Assembly (NCBI GenBank): GCA_904420025.1
Contig: CAJFTW010000034.1
Span: 1-32,106, forward strand
Reading direction: 5' to 3'
From: Candidatus Pseudolachnospira avium
Lineage (GTDB): Bacteria; Bacillota; Clostridia; Lachnospirales; Lachnospiraceae
DNA length: 32,106 bases
Position numbers and translations under genes: made by a program. The notes below the pieces were generated by a model. It searched no databases. It was not told the DNA's origin and saw nothing but the letters and a program-made list of their open reading frames with translations. Shown piece by piece: positions 1-8,698 of this stretch. Within the stretch, counting starts at the first letter, position 1, and each line of letters opens with the position of its first letter.

Positions 1-2
1 CC

Positions 3-842
3 CTGGGTGTAGTGGGGGAATCCGGCTGCGGAAAGTCCACTCTGGGGCGGGTAATCCTGGGGCTGCTGCCGGCCACGTCCGGGGAGCTGTACTACCAGGA
101 TCAGGATCTGCTCCACGGAGATAAAAAGCAGCGGCGGAAGATCCAGAGGGAGATGCAGATTGTATTCCAGGATCCTTACTCCAGCCTGAATCCCCGAATG
201 TCGGTGTACGAGTTGATTGCGGAACCACTGGTGATGAACCATGTCTATAGAAGCCGCCAGGAAACCCTGCAGCGGGTGCAGGAGCTGATGGAGATTGTGG
301 GTCTGGCGGAGCGGTTTATCAACTCCTATCCCCATGAGATGGACGGCGGCCGGCGGCAGCGGGTGGGCATTGCCCGGGCCCTGGCACTGCGGCCCCGGTT
401 CATTGTCTGCGATGAGCCGGTGTCGGCCCTGGACGTATCCATCCAGGCCCAGATCTTGAATCTGCTGATGGATATGCAGGAGGAGCTGGGGCTGACATAC
501 ATGTTTATTACCCATGACCTTTCGGTGGTGAAGCATATTTCCAATGAGATTATGGTGATGTATCTGGGGCAGTGCGTGGAGCGGGCTCCGGCGGCGGAAT
601 TGTTCCGCAATCCGCTGCATCCGTATACCCAGGCATTGCTGTCTGCCATCCCGGTTCCCAAGCTGGGGGCTTCACTCAAGCGCCAGCTGCTCCGGGGAGA
701 GGTTTCGGACCCCATCAATCCGGAACCGGGCTGCCGTTTTTCTAAGCGGTGCGATCACTGTACAGAAGCCTGTACGGGAAGGAATTTCTCCCTGAAGGAC
801 CAGGGAGACCGGCATTTTGTGGCCTGCGCCCTGTATGAGTGA
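3..842 (+). CDS. oppF: Oligopeptide ABC transporter ATP-binding protein, OppF type (5' end outside window)
   Basis: This is the energy-coupling ATPase of a dipeptide/oligopeptide importer, acting on the cytoplasmic face of the membrane. The first visible codons already read LGVVGESGCGKSTLGR, the Walker A, so roughly the first 50 residues lie off the window. The Q-loop (QIVFQDPYSSLNPR), the signature (here DGGRRQRVGIARAL, with DGG where LSGG is usual), Walker B (FIVCDEPVSALDVS) and the switch histidine (FITHDLS) are all present. The C-terminus carries the Cys-rich oligopeptide-transporter tail (GCRFSKRCDHC). An apparent GTG start at 12 lies inside the P-loop and is not real. The intact OppF at 8940-9896 is clearly homologous. 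A peptide-binding lipoprotein follows 54 bases later, probably in the same transcript. Confidence 0.95.
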   Translation: MGVVGESGCGKSTLGRVILGLLPATSGELYYQDQDLLHGDKKQRRKIQREMQIVFQDPYSSLNPRMSVYELIAEPLVMNHVYRSRQETLQRVQELMEIVGLAERFINSYPHEMDGGRRQRVGIARALALRPRFIVCDEPVSALDVSIQAQILNLLMDMQEELGLTYMFITHDLSVVKHISNEIMVMYLGQCVERAPAAELFRNPLHPYTQALLSAIPVPKLGASLKRQLLRGEVSDPINPEPGCRFSKRCDHCTEACTGRNFSLKDQGDRHFVACALYE

Positions 843-896
843 GGGAGGCAAGAGAATCCGAAGGTACAAAAATAAAATATATTAGGAGGAAAAAGT

Positions 897-2474
897 ATGA
901 GAATGCGAAAACTGTGGGCAACCTTGTTGGCGGCAGCGCTCTGCGTGACCGGCTGCGGCGGAGGCGGGACGGAGAGCACCGCGGCGGCCCCCAGCGCGGG
1001 GGAAGACAATGGCGGAGGTGGGGGCCAGCGCACCGTGAATGTGGCGTACCAGGCCATTGCGGACTCCATGGAGCCCAGCGGGCTCCTGGGCGTGGCGGAA
1101 ACCATCTGTTTTGCCCAAACCTATGATGCTTTGCTGTCCCGGGGGGCGGACAATGTGATTGAGCCAGGCATTGCGGAGAGCTGGGAGGTCTCGGAGGATG
1201 GCCTGACCTACACGTTCCACCTGAATCCGGACGTGACCTGGAGCGACGGGGAGGATGTGACGGCGGAGGATGTGAAGTTCTCCATTGAGCTTTTTAAGGA
1301 GAGCGGCAGCCACTCCTGGGTGTTCGAGGAGGTACAGACGGTCAACGTTCCGGATGAGGACACGGTGGAAGTGCTGCTTTCTTCTCCCAAAGCGTCCCTG
1401 CTCTCCAGTTTTTCCAACCCCATGCACCTCTGCATTGTGGCGCAGCACGCCTACGAAGCCTGGGGGGATGAGTACGGTTCCTCTGTGGACAAGATTGTCA
1501 GCACCGGGCCGTACAAACTGGTAGACTGGCAGCCGGATGTTTCCATGACCTTTGAGGCAAGGGAAGACTATTTCCGCGGCAAGCCGGATATCCAAACCAT
1601 TGTCCTCCATCAGATTACCGACAAGAATGCCGCCATAGTGGCCCTGCAGACAGGGGAGCTGGATGTGTATTTTGAACCCATCAGCGGCAGCTCCTATGAC
1701 ACGCTGTCGGCGGACGACTCCATTGTCCTGGACGAATATCTCAGCGCCCGGTTTGAGTGTATCCACTTCTATTATCCGGACGGCATTTTCTCGGATGTGC
1801 GGATGCGCCAGGCTGTGGCATATGCGGTGAATCCGGAGGAAGCCCTGACGGTGGGGGCAGAGGGCATGGGCCAGCTGATCCGGTATCCGGGAGACATTGG
1901 CTCTGTAATGGCGGGAAATCCGGACTATGAACCCAGCATCCAGTATGAATATGACCTGGAGAAGGCCAAGGCGCTGGTGGAGGAGTGCGGCAATGTGGGG
2001 GCCTCCGTGGTAATCAAGTCCTACAATACCGAACCCTATGCTACCCTTTCCGTCTGGCTGCAGAGCGTCCTTTCCTCCATCGGCCTCAATGCCACGGTGG
2101 AGCCCATGGAGCGGGCCTCCTTCCTGGCGGCCTGCGACGCGGAGGACGTTCCGGTTCTGATCCTGGGATGGAACGGCCAGGCCTATGACATGGATGAGAG
2201 CCTGGGCAACCTGGTATACTCTGGCTCCGTAGGGTCCACCGGCAACTATGGCTTCTACGTGGACGAAGAGATGGACCAGCTGGTGCTCCAGGGACGTGCG
2301 GAGACCGATGAGGAGGCAAGAAAGGAAATCTATAAACAGATCATTGACAAAGTGATGGAGGATGTTCCGCTGGTTCCCCTCTATGTGGTGAAGACCGTGA
2401 TTCCGCACAGCGCGGACCTGGCCACCGATAACATTCGTGGATATTCTCTGTTCGATTACCATTGGGTAGAATAG
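897..2474 (+). CDS. Peptide ABC transporter substrate-binding lipoprotein (SBP family 5)
   Basis: This is the extracellular solute receptor for the peptide importer. The 525-residue product opens with a lipoprotein signal: basic MRMRK, a hydrophobic stretch and the lipobox VTGC, with the lipidated Cys at residue 20. A Gly-rich flexible linker follows. The mature part has family-5 hallmarks: an ESWEVSEDGLTYTFHL block followed by a DGEDVTAEDVKFSIE-type block near residues 100-125, and FSDVRMRQAVAYAVN near residue 300. AGGAGG at about 885 places the ATG at 897. It lies between oppF and two Xaa-Pro peptidases, suggesting that imported peptides, possibly proline-containing, are cleaved by the neighbouring enzymes. 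The exact ligand cannot be read from sequence. Confidence 0.93.
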   Translation: MRMRKLWATLLAAALCVTGCGGGGTESTAAAPSAGEDNGGGGGQRTVNVAYQAIADSMEPSGLLGVAETICFAQTYDALLSRGADNVIEPGIAESWEVSEDGLTYTFHLNPDVTWSDGEDVTAEDVKFSIELFKESGSHSWVFEEVQTVNVPDEDTVEVLLSSPKASLLSSFSNPMHLCIVAQHAYEAWGDEYGSSVDKIVSTGPYKLVDWQPDVSMTFEAREDYFRGKPDIQTIVLHQITDKNAAIVALQTGELDVYFEPISGSSYDTLSADDSIVLDEYLSARFECIHFYYPDGIFSDVRMRQAVAYAVNPEEALTVGAEGMGQLIRYPGDIGSVMAGNPDYEPSIQYEYDLEKAKALVEECGNVGASVVIKSYNTEPYATLSVWLQSVLSSIGLNATVEPMERASFLAACDAEDVPVLILGWNGQAYDMDESLGNLVYSGSVGSTGNYGFYVDEEMDQLVLQGRAETDEEARKEIYKQIIDKVMEDVPLVPLYVVKTVIPHSADLATDNIRGYSLFDYHWVE

Positions 2475-2484
2475 GAGGAGCGGT

Positions 2485-4320
2485 ATGGATCTCAATGAAA
2501 AGATTGCGGCACTGCGGGAGCAGATGCGCCGGCGCGGCGTAGATTTGTTTCTGACCACCACGGAGGATGCCTATCTGGCGGAGTCGGCGGTGGATTACTG
2601 GCGGGGGCTCCGGTGGCTCACCGGCTTTTCCGGGACGCTGGCCTACGCCATGGTGACCCAGGATGCTGTGTCATTCTGGACAGATGCCCGGTATATTATC
2701 CAGGCGCGGCACCAGGTGAAAATCCAGGATGTGGAGTACTATGATGTAACCAAGGTGGGGGCGGACTATTATCTGGACTGGATGATTCGGAAGCTTACGG
2801 ATATGCCTGGGGAAAACCTGGTGATGGCGGTGGATGGCCGGACCATCACCGCTGCCAAGGGGCTGCTGATTTTGGAGAATCTGCAGCGCCTGCAGGGCAA
2901 AACATGTACCCTGCGGTCCGATCTGGATCTGGTCAATGATATTTGGAAGGACCGGCCGGAACCAGCTTACTGCCCGATCTTTGAGCATGAGCTGAAGTAC
3001 GCGGGCCGGAGCCGTCAGGAAAAGCTGGCGGACCTGCGGGCCGGGCTGGCAGAAAACGGGGCGGATCATACCATTGTAGGCACCATGGAGGGCGTAGTGT
3101 GGCTGACCAACATGCGCGGACAGGACCTGGTGAACCCGCTGTTCATGTCCCACGTGCTGGTAACACCGGAGACGGCCAAGCTCTTTGCCTGTGTGCGGAT
3201 GATACCGGAGGAGCTGCGGGAAAAGCTGCGGCAGGACGGATACCAGCTGTACGATATTGACCAGGCGGAGGCAGAAATCCGGAAAATGGATCCGGATGCC
3301 AAACTGTTTTACGACCCGTACCGGATGAATTTTGCCCTGTTTTCCGCGGTGCCGGACACGGTGGCCAAAATCCGGGGTTTTGACCTGGTTAACGACCTGA
3401 AGGCCATCAAAAATCCGGTGGAGATTGAAAACTTTATCCGTACGGATACCCAGGAGTGTGCGGCGCTGTTCCGTTTCTTCCATTACATCAAAACGCATGT
3501 GGCGGAGGGCAGCCTGGATGAATACAACCTGTGGGAGCCGCTGTACCGTATCCGCTGCGAAAACCCGGAATACCTGCGCTCCAAGCCGTATCCCCTGATG
3601 GCCGCCTACATGGAGAACGCGGCGGGGCCCCACTATTTTGCCACAGAAGAGGAGCATGCGGAGATCCGTCCCTCCGGGGTACTTCTCATTGATGCCCTGG
3701 CCCACTACTATGGAGGGACTACGGACATTACGCGCACCCTCTACCTGGGCCCCTGCCCGGAGGAGGCGGAGATCCGCCGGGATTACACCCTGACCCTGCG
3801 TTCCCTGATGGACCTGACTCGCCAAGTGTTCCGGGAGGGTGTGGACGGTGCTTATCTGGACAGTGTGGCCCGGCGGGTCATGTGGAATGAGCATCTGCAC
3901 TACGGATATGGCACTGGCCATGGGGTTGGCTTCTGTATTGTCCCCCACGAGGGCCCCCAGTTTATCTCCGAACCTTCCTACAAAAAGGAGTGGGCTTTCT
4001 GTTTCCTGCCTATCAAGCCAGGCATGGTCATGTCCCTGGAGCCGGGCGTTTACAAGGAAGGCCGGTATGGCGTGCGCTTGGAGGACAATATGTACATTGT
4101 GGAGGATCTGGCCAATGAATTTGGGACTTTCTACCGTTTCCAGGTCATGTCCTACCTTCCCTTTGAACGGGAGCTGATTGATGTGGGTATGCTGCATCCG
4201 GATGAGATTGACTGGATTGACCAATATCATCAGACCTGCTGGGAAAACCTGTCGCCCTACATGAACGAGGAAGAAAAAGAGGCGCTGCGGGAAGCCACCG
4301 CACCGCTGAAGAAGCATTGA
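2485..4320 (+). CDS. Xaa-Pro aminopeptidase, M24B family (copy 1)
   Basis: This cytoplasmic dinuclear metallopeptidase removes an N-terminal residue preceding proline. At 611 residues it has the long three-domain layout (two creatinase-N-like domains plus the M24 'pita-bread' catalytic domain) typical of aminopeptidase P of the XPNPEP1 type. Metal ligands are visible: the Asp pair in DALAHYYGGTTDITRT, the His in GYGTGHGVGF, and the Glu pair in LEPGVYKEG and YGVRLEDN. The start follows GGAGGAGCGGT and lies only 10 bases after the lipoprotein stop, so it shares that operon. A strong terminator follows directly. It is closely similar along its full length to the next gene (copy 2), which indicates a tandem duplication. 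Confidence 0.94.
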   Translation: MDLNEKIAALREQMRRRGVDLFLTTTEDAYLAESAVDYWRGLRWLTGFSGTLAYAMVTQDAVSFWTDARYIIQARHQVKIQDVEYYDVTKVGADYYLDWMIRKLTDMPGENLVMAVDGRTITAAKGLLILENLQRLQGKTCTLRSDLDLVNDIWKDRPEPAYCPIFEHELKYAGRSRQEKLADLRAGLAENGADHTIVGTMEGVVWLTNMRGQDLVNPLFMSHVLVTPETAKLFACVRMIPEELREKLRQDGYQLYDIDQAEAEIRKMDPDAKLFYDPYRMNFALFSAVPDTVAKIRGFDLVNDLKAIKNPVEIENFIRTDTQECAALFRFFHYIKTHVAEGSLDEYNLWEPLYRIRCENPEYLRSKPYPLMAAYMENAAGPHYFATEEEHAEIRPSGVLLIDALAHYYGGTTDITRTLYLGPCPEEAEIRRDYTLTLRSLMDLTRQVFREGVDGAYLDSVARRVMWNEHLHYGYGTGHGVGFCIVPHEGPQFISEPSYKKEWAFCFLPIKPGMVMSLEPGVYKEGRYGVRLEDNMYIVEDLANEFGTFYRFQVMSYLPFERELIDVGMLHPDEIDWIDQYHQTCWENLSPYMNEEEKEALREATAPLKKH

Positions 4321-4325
4321 GCCAG

Positions 4326-4360
4326 GCCGCCCCCGAACCGTACCGGGGGCGGCTTTGTTC
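4326..4360 (+). terminator. Rho-independent terminator after peptidase copy 1
   Basis: A perfect 10-bp GC-rich stem (4326-4335 with 4344-4353) and an 8-base loop are followed by TTTGTTC and a further T-rich run. It lies just past the stop codon at 4320 and should end the oppF/lipoprotein/peptidase transcript. Confidence 0.88.
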
Positions 4361-4401
4361 CTGGTATTTTGATACAAAAATTTATTTCTGAACAAAATGA
4401 C

Positions 4402-4430
4402 TTGACGAAAAAGGATTCTGACAATATGAT
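4402..4430 (+). promoter_or_regulatory. Sigma-A promoter for peptidase copy 2
   Basis: TTGACG (4402-4407), a 17-base spacer and TATGAT (4425-4430) make a near-consensus promoter between the upstream terminator and the second peptidase. Transcription should begin near 4437. This rules out the upstream in-frame ATG at 4369 and supports the ATG at 4459, 22 bases downstream of the predicted +1. Confidence 0.88.
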
Positions 4431-4458
4431 GGAGGTATCAAAACCACAGGAGGGCGGT

Positions 4459-6285
4459 ATGGAACTTAACGAAAAAATTGCGGCGTTGCGGGAGAGGATG
4501 CGTCAAGGCGGAGTGGATCTTTTTATGGTCACGACAGAGGATGCCTATCTGGCGGAATCCGCGGTGGACTACTGGCGCAGCCTCCGGTGGCTCACCGGCT
4601 TTTCCGGAACGCTGGCCTATGCGATGGTTACGCAGGATGCGGTATCTTTCTGGACGGATGCACGCTATGTGATTCAGGCGCGGCACCAGGTACAGATAGA
4701 TCAGGTGAAACACTATGATGTGACCAAGGTGGGGGCGGACTATTACCTGGACTGGATCCGGGAAACGCTGTCGGCTATGGAGGGGGATCAGCTGGTGATG
4801 GCAGTGGACGGACGGACGATTACGGCCTCCAGGGGACTTCTGCTGCAGGAGAATCTCCGGCGGCTGCACGGCAAGAGCTGTACGCTGCGGACGGACCTGG
4901 ATCTGGTGGGAGACATCTGGAAGGACCGGCCGGAACCGGCCTATCAGCCTGTTTTTGAGCATGAAATGAAGTACGCGGGCCGCAGCAGGCAGGAGAAGCT
5001 GGCGGACCTCCGGGCCAGACTGGCGGAGAATGGAGCGGACCATACCATTGTGGGTACCATGGAGGGGGTGGTGTGGCTGACCAACATGCGGGGGCAGGAT
5101 CTGGTTAATCCCCTATTTATGTCCCATGCACTGGTAACGCCGGAGGTGGCCAAGCTCTTTGCCTGCGTTCGCATGATTCCGGAGGAACTGCGGGAAAAAC
5201 TGCGGCAGGATGGCTATGAGCTGTACGACATTGATCAGGCGGAGGAAGAGATTCGCAAGATTTCACCGGATGCCAAGCTGTTTTACGATCCGTACCGTAT
5301 GAATTTTGCGCTGTATTCCGCTGTGCCGGAGGGGGTGGAAAAGATCCGGGGCTTTGATCAGGTTAACGATCTGAAGTCGGTTAAAAACCCGGTGGAACGG
5401 GAAAATTTCATCCGCACGGACCGTATGGAATGTGCCGCGCTGTTCAAGTTTTTCCACTATGTCAAAAAGCATGCGGCGGATGGGAACCTGAATGAGTACA
5501 ATGTGTCGGAAATCCTGTATGCGATCCGCAGCAAAAATCCGGAATTTCTGGGGAAGAGATCTGCTCCGCTGATGGCTGCCTATATGAAGAATGCCGCCGG
5601 CCCCCATTATTTCCCCACAGAGGAAGAAAATACGGCAATCGAGCCTTCCGGCGTTTTGCTGGTGGATGCGGTGACCCATTACTACGGCGGTACAACGGAC
5701 ATCACCCGCACGGTCTACCTGGGGCCCTGCCCGGAGCTGGAGGAGCTGCGGAAGGATTATACCCTGACCCTGCGCTCCCTGATGGACCTGAGCCGCCAGG
5801 TGTTCCGGGAAGGTGTGGATGGAGCGTATCTGGACAGCGTGGCCCGGCGGGTTATGTGGAATGCCCATTTGCAGTACGGCTATGGCACCGGGCATGGAAT
5901 CGGCTACTGTATTGTAGCCCATGAGGGGCCTCAGTTTATCTCAGAGCCGTCTTATAAAAAGGAGTGGGCTTTCTGCTTCCTGCCCATGAAGCCTGGGATG
6001 GTGATGGCTCTGGAGCCGGGGGTTTACAAAGAGGGGAAATATGGGGTGCGCCTGGAGGACAATCTGTACATTACGGAGGATCTTACCAACGAATATGGTA
6101 CGTTCTACCGTTTCCAGAATATGTCCTATCTGCCTTTTGAGCGGGAATTAATTGATGTGGAGGCCCTTCATCCAGATGAGATTGCCTGGCTGAACCAGTA
6201 TCACCAGACTTGCTGGGAGCAGCTGTCGCCTCTGCTGGATGAGGAGGAGAGAGAGGCGCTCCGAGAGGCTACGGAGCCGCTGTGA
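4459..6285 (+). CDS. Xaa-Pro aminopeptidase, M24B family (copy 2)
   Basis: This is a second proline-specific aminopeptidase of 608 residues, near-identical in layout to copy 1. The catalytic ligands are kept: Asp in DAVTHYYGGTTDITRT, His in GYGTGHGIGY, and Glu in LEPGVYKEGKYGVRLEDN. The start at ATG 4459 is set by the AGGAGGG just upstream and by the promoter at 4402-4430. Differences from copy 1 are spread along the protein, with clusters around residues 340-380 (for example NVSEILYAIRSKNPEF against NLWEPLYRIRCENPEY). The duplication is therefore old enough to have diverged and may differ in specificity. A separate promoter allows independent regulation. The M20 amidohydrolase follows within 20 bases. 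Confidence 0.94.
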   Translation: MELNEKIAALRERMRQGGVDLFMVTTEDAYLAESAVDYWRSLRWLTGFSGTLAYAMVTQDAVSFWTDARYVIQARHQVQIDQVKHYDVTKVGADYYLDWIRETLSAMEGDQLVMAVDGRTITASRGLLLQENLRRLHGKSCTLRTDLDLVGDIWKDRPEPAYQPVFEHEMKYAGRSRQEKLADLRARLAENGADHTIVGTMEGVVWLTNMRGQDLVNPLFMSHALVTPEVAKLFACVRMIPEELREKLRQDGYELYDIDQAEEEIRKISPDAKLFYDPYRMNFALYSAVPEGVEKIRGFDQVNDLKSVKNPVERENFIRTDRMECAALFKFFHYVKKHAADGNLNEYNVSEILYAIRSKNPEFLGKRSAPLMAAYMKNAAGPHYFPTEEENTAIEPSGVLLVDAVTHYYGGTTDITRTVYLGPCPELEELRKDYTLTLRSLMDLSRQVFREGVDGAYLDSVARRVMWNAHLQYGYGTGHGIGYCIVAHEGPQFISEPSYKKEWAFCFLPMKPGMVMALEPGVYKEGKYGVRLEDNLYITEDLTNEYGTFYRFQNMSYLPFERELIDVEALHPDEIAWLNQYHQTCWEQLSPLLDEEEREALREATEPL

Positions 6286-6302
6286 GTGGAAGGAGGAACA
6301 AG

Positions 6303-7478
6303 ATGGCGGAAGTATGCCAGGAGATTCAGGAGTATGTGAGAAAACTGCGCAGAAGGCTGCACCAAGTGCCGGAAACCGGATTGCAGCTTCCACGGACTGC
6401 CGCGTTTTTGCAGGAGGAGCTGAAGGCGCTGGGAATTCCTTTCCGGGCCTGCCGGAATAGCTCCGGCATAGTAGCGGAAATCCAGGGGGGCTCCGGCAAA
6501 ACCGTGGCCCTGCGGGCGGACATGGATGGCCTGCCGGTGCAGGAGGAGACCGGGCTTCCCTGGTCGTCCGAGCGGCCTGGCTGTATGCATGCCTGCGGCC
6601 ATGACGCTCATGCTGCCATGCTGCTGGGTGCTGCCCGGCTTTTGAAGGAGAAGCAGGACACTCTGCAGGGAACAGTCCGGCTGCTCTTCCAGCCGGGGGA
6701 GGAGACTATGAACGGCGCCAAGAGCATGATCCGGGAGGGCTGCATGGAGGGGGTGGACGCGGTCTTTGGCACCCACATTGGCACCCTGCTGGGGGACTGG
6801 ATTCCCAGCGGCACGCTGGTGGCAATGCCCGGGGGCTGCCTGGCGTCCACGGACTGCTTTCGGATCACCATCCGCGGAAAGGGGACCCATGGCTCCATGC
6901 CGGAGAAGGGAGTGGATCCCATCCGGACAGCGGCATCTGTCCTGCTGGGGCTGGATGGGATCCTTTCCCGGGAAGTGCCTGCCTCCCAGGCGGTGGTTTT
7001 GACGGTGGGGCGGATTGCGGCTGGTGAGACCAGCAATGTGATTCCGGAGACTGCTGTGATGGAGGGCAGCCTTCGCACGTTGGATGCGGCGGTCCGTTCT
7101 TTTGTGCTTGCCCGGATGGAAGAGGTGGTCCACGGGCTGGCCGCTGCGGCCCGGGCGGAGGGAACGCTGGAGATTCTGGAGAGCGCCCCGCCGGTGGTCA
7201 ATGACGCGGAGATGGCGGCATTGGCGGCCCGGGCAGCGGAAAAGTGGCTGCCTCCGGAGCAGGTGTGGAGCAGGCCGGTGACGCCCTCCATGGTCAGCGA
7301 GGACTTTGCCTGGTACCTGCAGGAGGCTCCCGGGGCCTTCCTGCTTCTCAGCGCCCCGCATCCGGATCCTCAAAAGCGGGCAGGCCATCACAACAACCGG
7401 TTTGACATTGATGAGGAAGTGCTCTGGGAGGGGGCGGTGGTACTGGCCCAGGCGGCGGAGGACTTTTTGGCCGGGTAG
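6303..7478 (+). CDS. M20D-family amidohydrolase (IAA-amino acid hydrolase/aminoacylase-like)
   Basis: This cytoplasmic metal-dependent amidohydrolase of 391 residues should hydrolyse N-acyl amino acids or short peptide-like amides. M20D motifs are visible: GCMHACGHDAHAAMLLGA (metal ligands), LLFQPGEE (catalytic Glu region), THGSMPEKGVDPI (lid-domain His), SEDFAWYLQEAPGAFLLL, and a C-terminal HHNNRFDIDE. The start is ATG 6303, preceded by AAGGAGG at 6290-6296; a GTG at 6282 overlaps the previous stop and has no ribosome binding site. It is probably co-transcribed with peptidase copy 2, extending the peptide-degradation theme. The natural substrate is unknown. Confidence 0.92.
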   Translation: MAEVCQEIQEYVRKLRRRLHQVPETGLQLPRTAAFLQEELKALGIPFRACRNSSGIVAEIQGGSGKTVALRADMDGLPVQEETGLPWSSERPGCMHACGHDAHAAMLLGAARLLKEKQDTLQGTVRLLFQPGEETMNGAKSMIREGCMEGVDAVFGTHIGTLLGDWIPSGTLVAMPGGCLASTDCFRITIRGKGTHGSMPEKGVDPIRTAASVLLGLDGILSREVPASQAVVLTVGRIAAGETSNVIPETAVMEGSLRTLDAAVRSFVLARMEEVVHGLAAAARAEGTLEILESAPPVVNDAEMAALAARAAEKWLPPEQVWSRPVTPSMVSEDFAWYLQEAPGAFLLLSAPHPDPQKRAGHHNNRFDIDEEVLWEGAVVLAQAAEDFLAG

Positions 7479-7480
7479 AG

Positions 7481-7517
7481 AAAAGCAGGCAGGGGAATTT
7501 ATCCTCTGCCTGCTTTT
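7481..7517. terminator. Bidirectional terminator between amidohydrolase and toxin gene
   Basis: AAAAGCAGGCAG (7481-7492) pairs perfectly with CTGCCTGCTTTT (7506-7517), and three inner pairs extend the stem around an AATTTAT loop. The outer A/T runs give a U-tract in either direction, suiting the convergent genes on each side. Confidence 0.85.
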
Positions 7518-7530
7518 GGATCTGGAGTTC

Positions 7531-7842
7531 TTATTCCAACAGTTGTTTGGAATCTCTTTTGGCGTACAGCACCCGGGCAATCGTAATTCGTTTCTTTTTT
7601 TCATCTACCCAGTAAAACATCACATAATTCTGTACGAACACTTTTCGGTATTCGTGTTTTAGTGGGCGGATTGGATGATGGGCCGGATTCGCATACGGGA
7701 ATATTTGTGTTTTTTCCGCTATCTCGATCATCTCTATAGCCAAGTGCTCCGCTGCGTCCGGGTTCTGCAGTTCCTGGCTTATATATCGGACAATGTCAAC
7801 CAGGTCTTTCCGGGCGGCGGGGAGATATTCCAAATCATACAT
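7531..7842 (-). CDS. RelE/ParE-superfamily toxin
   Basis: This is the likely toxin of a type II toxin-antitoxin pair (103 residues). The pattern fits RelE/ParE: an N-terminal YLPAARKDLVDIVRYI helix, a central HPIRPLKHEYRKVFVQNYVM region with conserved Arg/Lys, and a C-terminal ITIARVLYAKRD strand. RelE members cut mRNA at the ribosome and ParE members poison gyrase; the sequence does not settle which. The ATG at 7842 has GGAGGGG six bases upstream. Its first 8 bases overlap the antitoxin's end, implying translational coupling in the usual antitoxin-first order. Confidence 0.9.
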   Translation of the reverse strand: MYDLEYLPAARKDLVDIVRYISQELQNPDAAEHLAIEMIEIAEKTQIFPYANPAHHPIRPLKHEYRKVFVQNYVMFYWVDEKKKRITIARVLYAKRDSKQLLE

Positions 7843-8113
7843 CCGGTTCCCCTCCGATCGCCTCTTTCATTGCTTTCAACACCTCTTTGGAGGAATAGCG
7901 CTGATTTGTTAAATCCGCCTCTTTTTCTGCCTCGCTTAGTTTGAAGTATACTTCACTTTCAAATTGCAGGTTTTCAAAGGCTTCCATACTCAGGACAACC
8001 ATATCCCCATATCCATTTTTTGTTAAAAAGACGGGTTGGGCCGTTTCATGCACGGTTTTGGAAATGTCTGCAAAATTGTTTCTTAAATCGGATACTGGCC
8101 GAATCATGTTCAT
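7835..8113 (-). CDS. PhD/YefM-family antitoxin
   Basis: This is the antitoxin partner, which should bind the toxin and repress its own promoter. Starting at ATG 8113 (AGGAGGT at 8127-8121 upstream) it is 92 residues long. The N-terminal MIRPVSDLRNNFADISKTV, followed by a PVFLTKNGYGDMVVLSMEAF block, is the PhD/YefM DNA-binding fold. The acidic C-terminal helix (LSEAEKEADLTN) is the expected toxin-binding part. A GTG at 8122 overlaps the ribosome binding site and is rejected as the start. A 22-bp palindrome inside its own promoter supports autoregulation. Confidence 0.9.
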   Translation of the reverse strand: MNMIRPVSDLRNNFADISKTVHETAQPVFLTKNGYGDMVVLSMEAFENLQFESEVYFKLSEAEKEADLTNQRYSSKEVLKAMKEAIGGEPDV

Positions 8114-8132
8114 ATCATTCACCTCCTGTTCA

Positions 8133-8161
8133 ATTTTAGCATAATTATGCTAAAATAGCAA
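8133..8161 (-). promoter_or_regulatory. Toxin-antitoxin promoter with embedded 22-bp palindromic operator
   Basis: On the minus strand, TTGCTA (8161-8156), a 17-base spacer and TAAAAT (8138-8133) form a sigma-A promoter. The spacer and part of the -10 are a perfect palindrome (arms TTTTAGCATAA and TTATGCTAAAA, 8134-8155). A bound antitoxin complex there would block RNA polymerase, giving classic conditional autorepression. Confidence 0.85.
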
Positions 8162-8179
8162 TACGTACTTTATCTTTTT

Positions 8180-8698
8180 TCAAGATGACGAATCCTTCGC
8201 AATTTCCTCAAAATATCGTACCAGCGCTTGGATCGGGGGATATTCCATGGTCCTTTTTAGCACCGCGAAATAAATGGGCCGGGTGACCAGCGGTTCCAGG
8301 GGAATCGCCCGGTAGCGGCCGTCGTCCAAGTAGGCGGCAATGGAAGAGGAAGAAAAACTGATGCCAAAGTTACCGGCAGCCAGCTGCGTACTGGTATCCG
8401 ATTGGCTGCTTTCGCAGATGATGTGCGGCGTAATGCCGGCGGACAAAAAAAGCTGGTCAATCCGTTTGCGTATGGACGAATCTGGAGAAGGCATAATGAT
8501 TTTTTCGTCCTTCAAATCCGAAATGCGGATTCGGTCTTGGCGGGAAAGTGGATTCTTTTTGGAAACCACAACCATAAACTGGTCGTCTGCCAGCTTGAAA
8601 TAATACACTTCTTTTTGATCATACAAATTTTGAGATCCCAACAGGAAAATAGCGTCCGTTTCCCGGGCCAGTAATTGATTCAATAAGAAATTGCTTCC
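8180..8698 (-). pseudogene. LysR-family regulator, 5'-truncated (effector-binding domain only)
   Basis: About 170 C-terminal residues of a LysR-type regulator remain, from NFLLNQLLARETDAIFLL to EEIAKDSSS. The substrate-binding-domain pattern is clear: YYFKLADDQFMVVVSKKNPL, a SDLKDEKIIMPSPDSSIR block, then LAAGNFGISFSSSSIA and VLKRTMEYPP. The N-terminal winged HTH is missing. Upstream of residue NFLL the minus strand is only the antisense of an oppD remnant, so the longer open frame that continues there is an artefact. The break at about 8690-8704 joins two truncated genes. This product cannot bind DNA as a normal LysR. Confidence 0.85.

Noticed and set aside
882-2561. Long open frames antisense to the lipoprotein, peptidases and SPFH genes
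   Set aside because: Shadow frames produced by high GC in third positions; no recognisable domains or ribosome binding sites.
4369-4458. Longer start for peptidase copy 2 at ATG 4369
   Set aside because: It lies upstream of the promoter's predicted transcription start and has no ribosome binding site; ATG 4459 has both.
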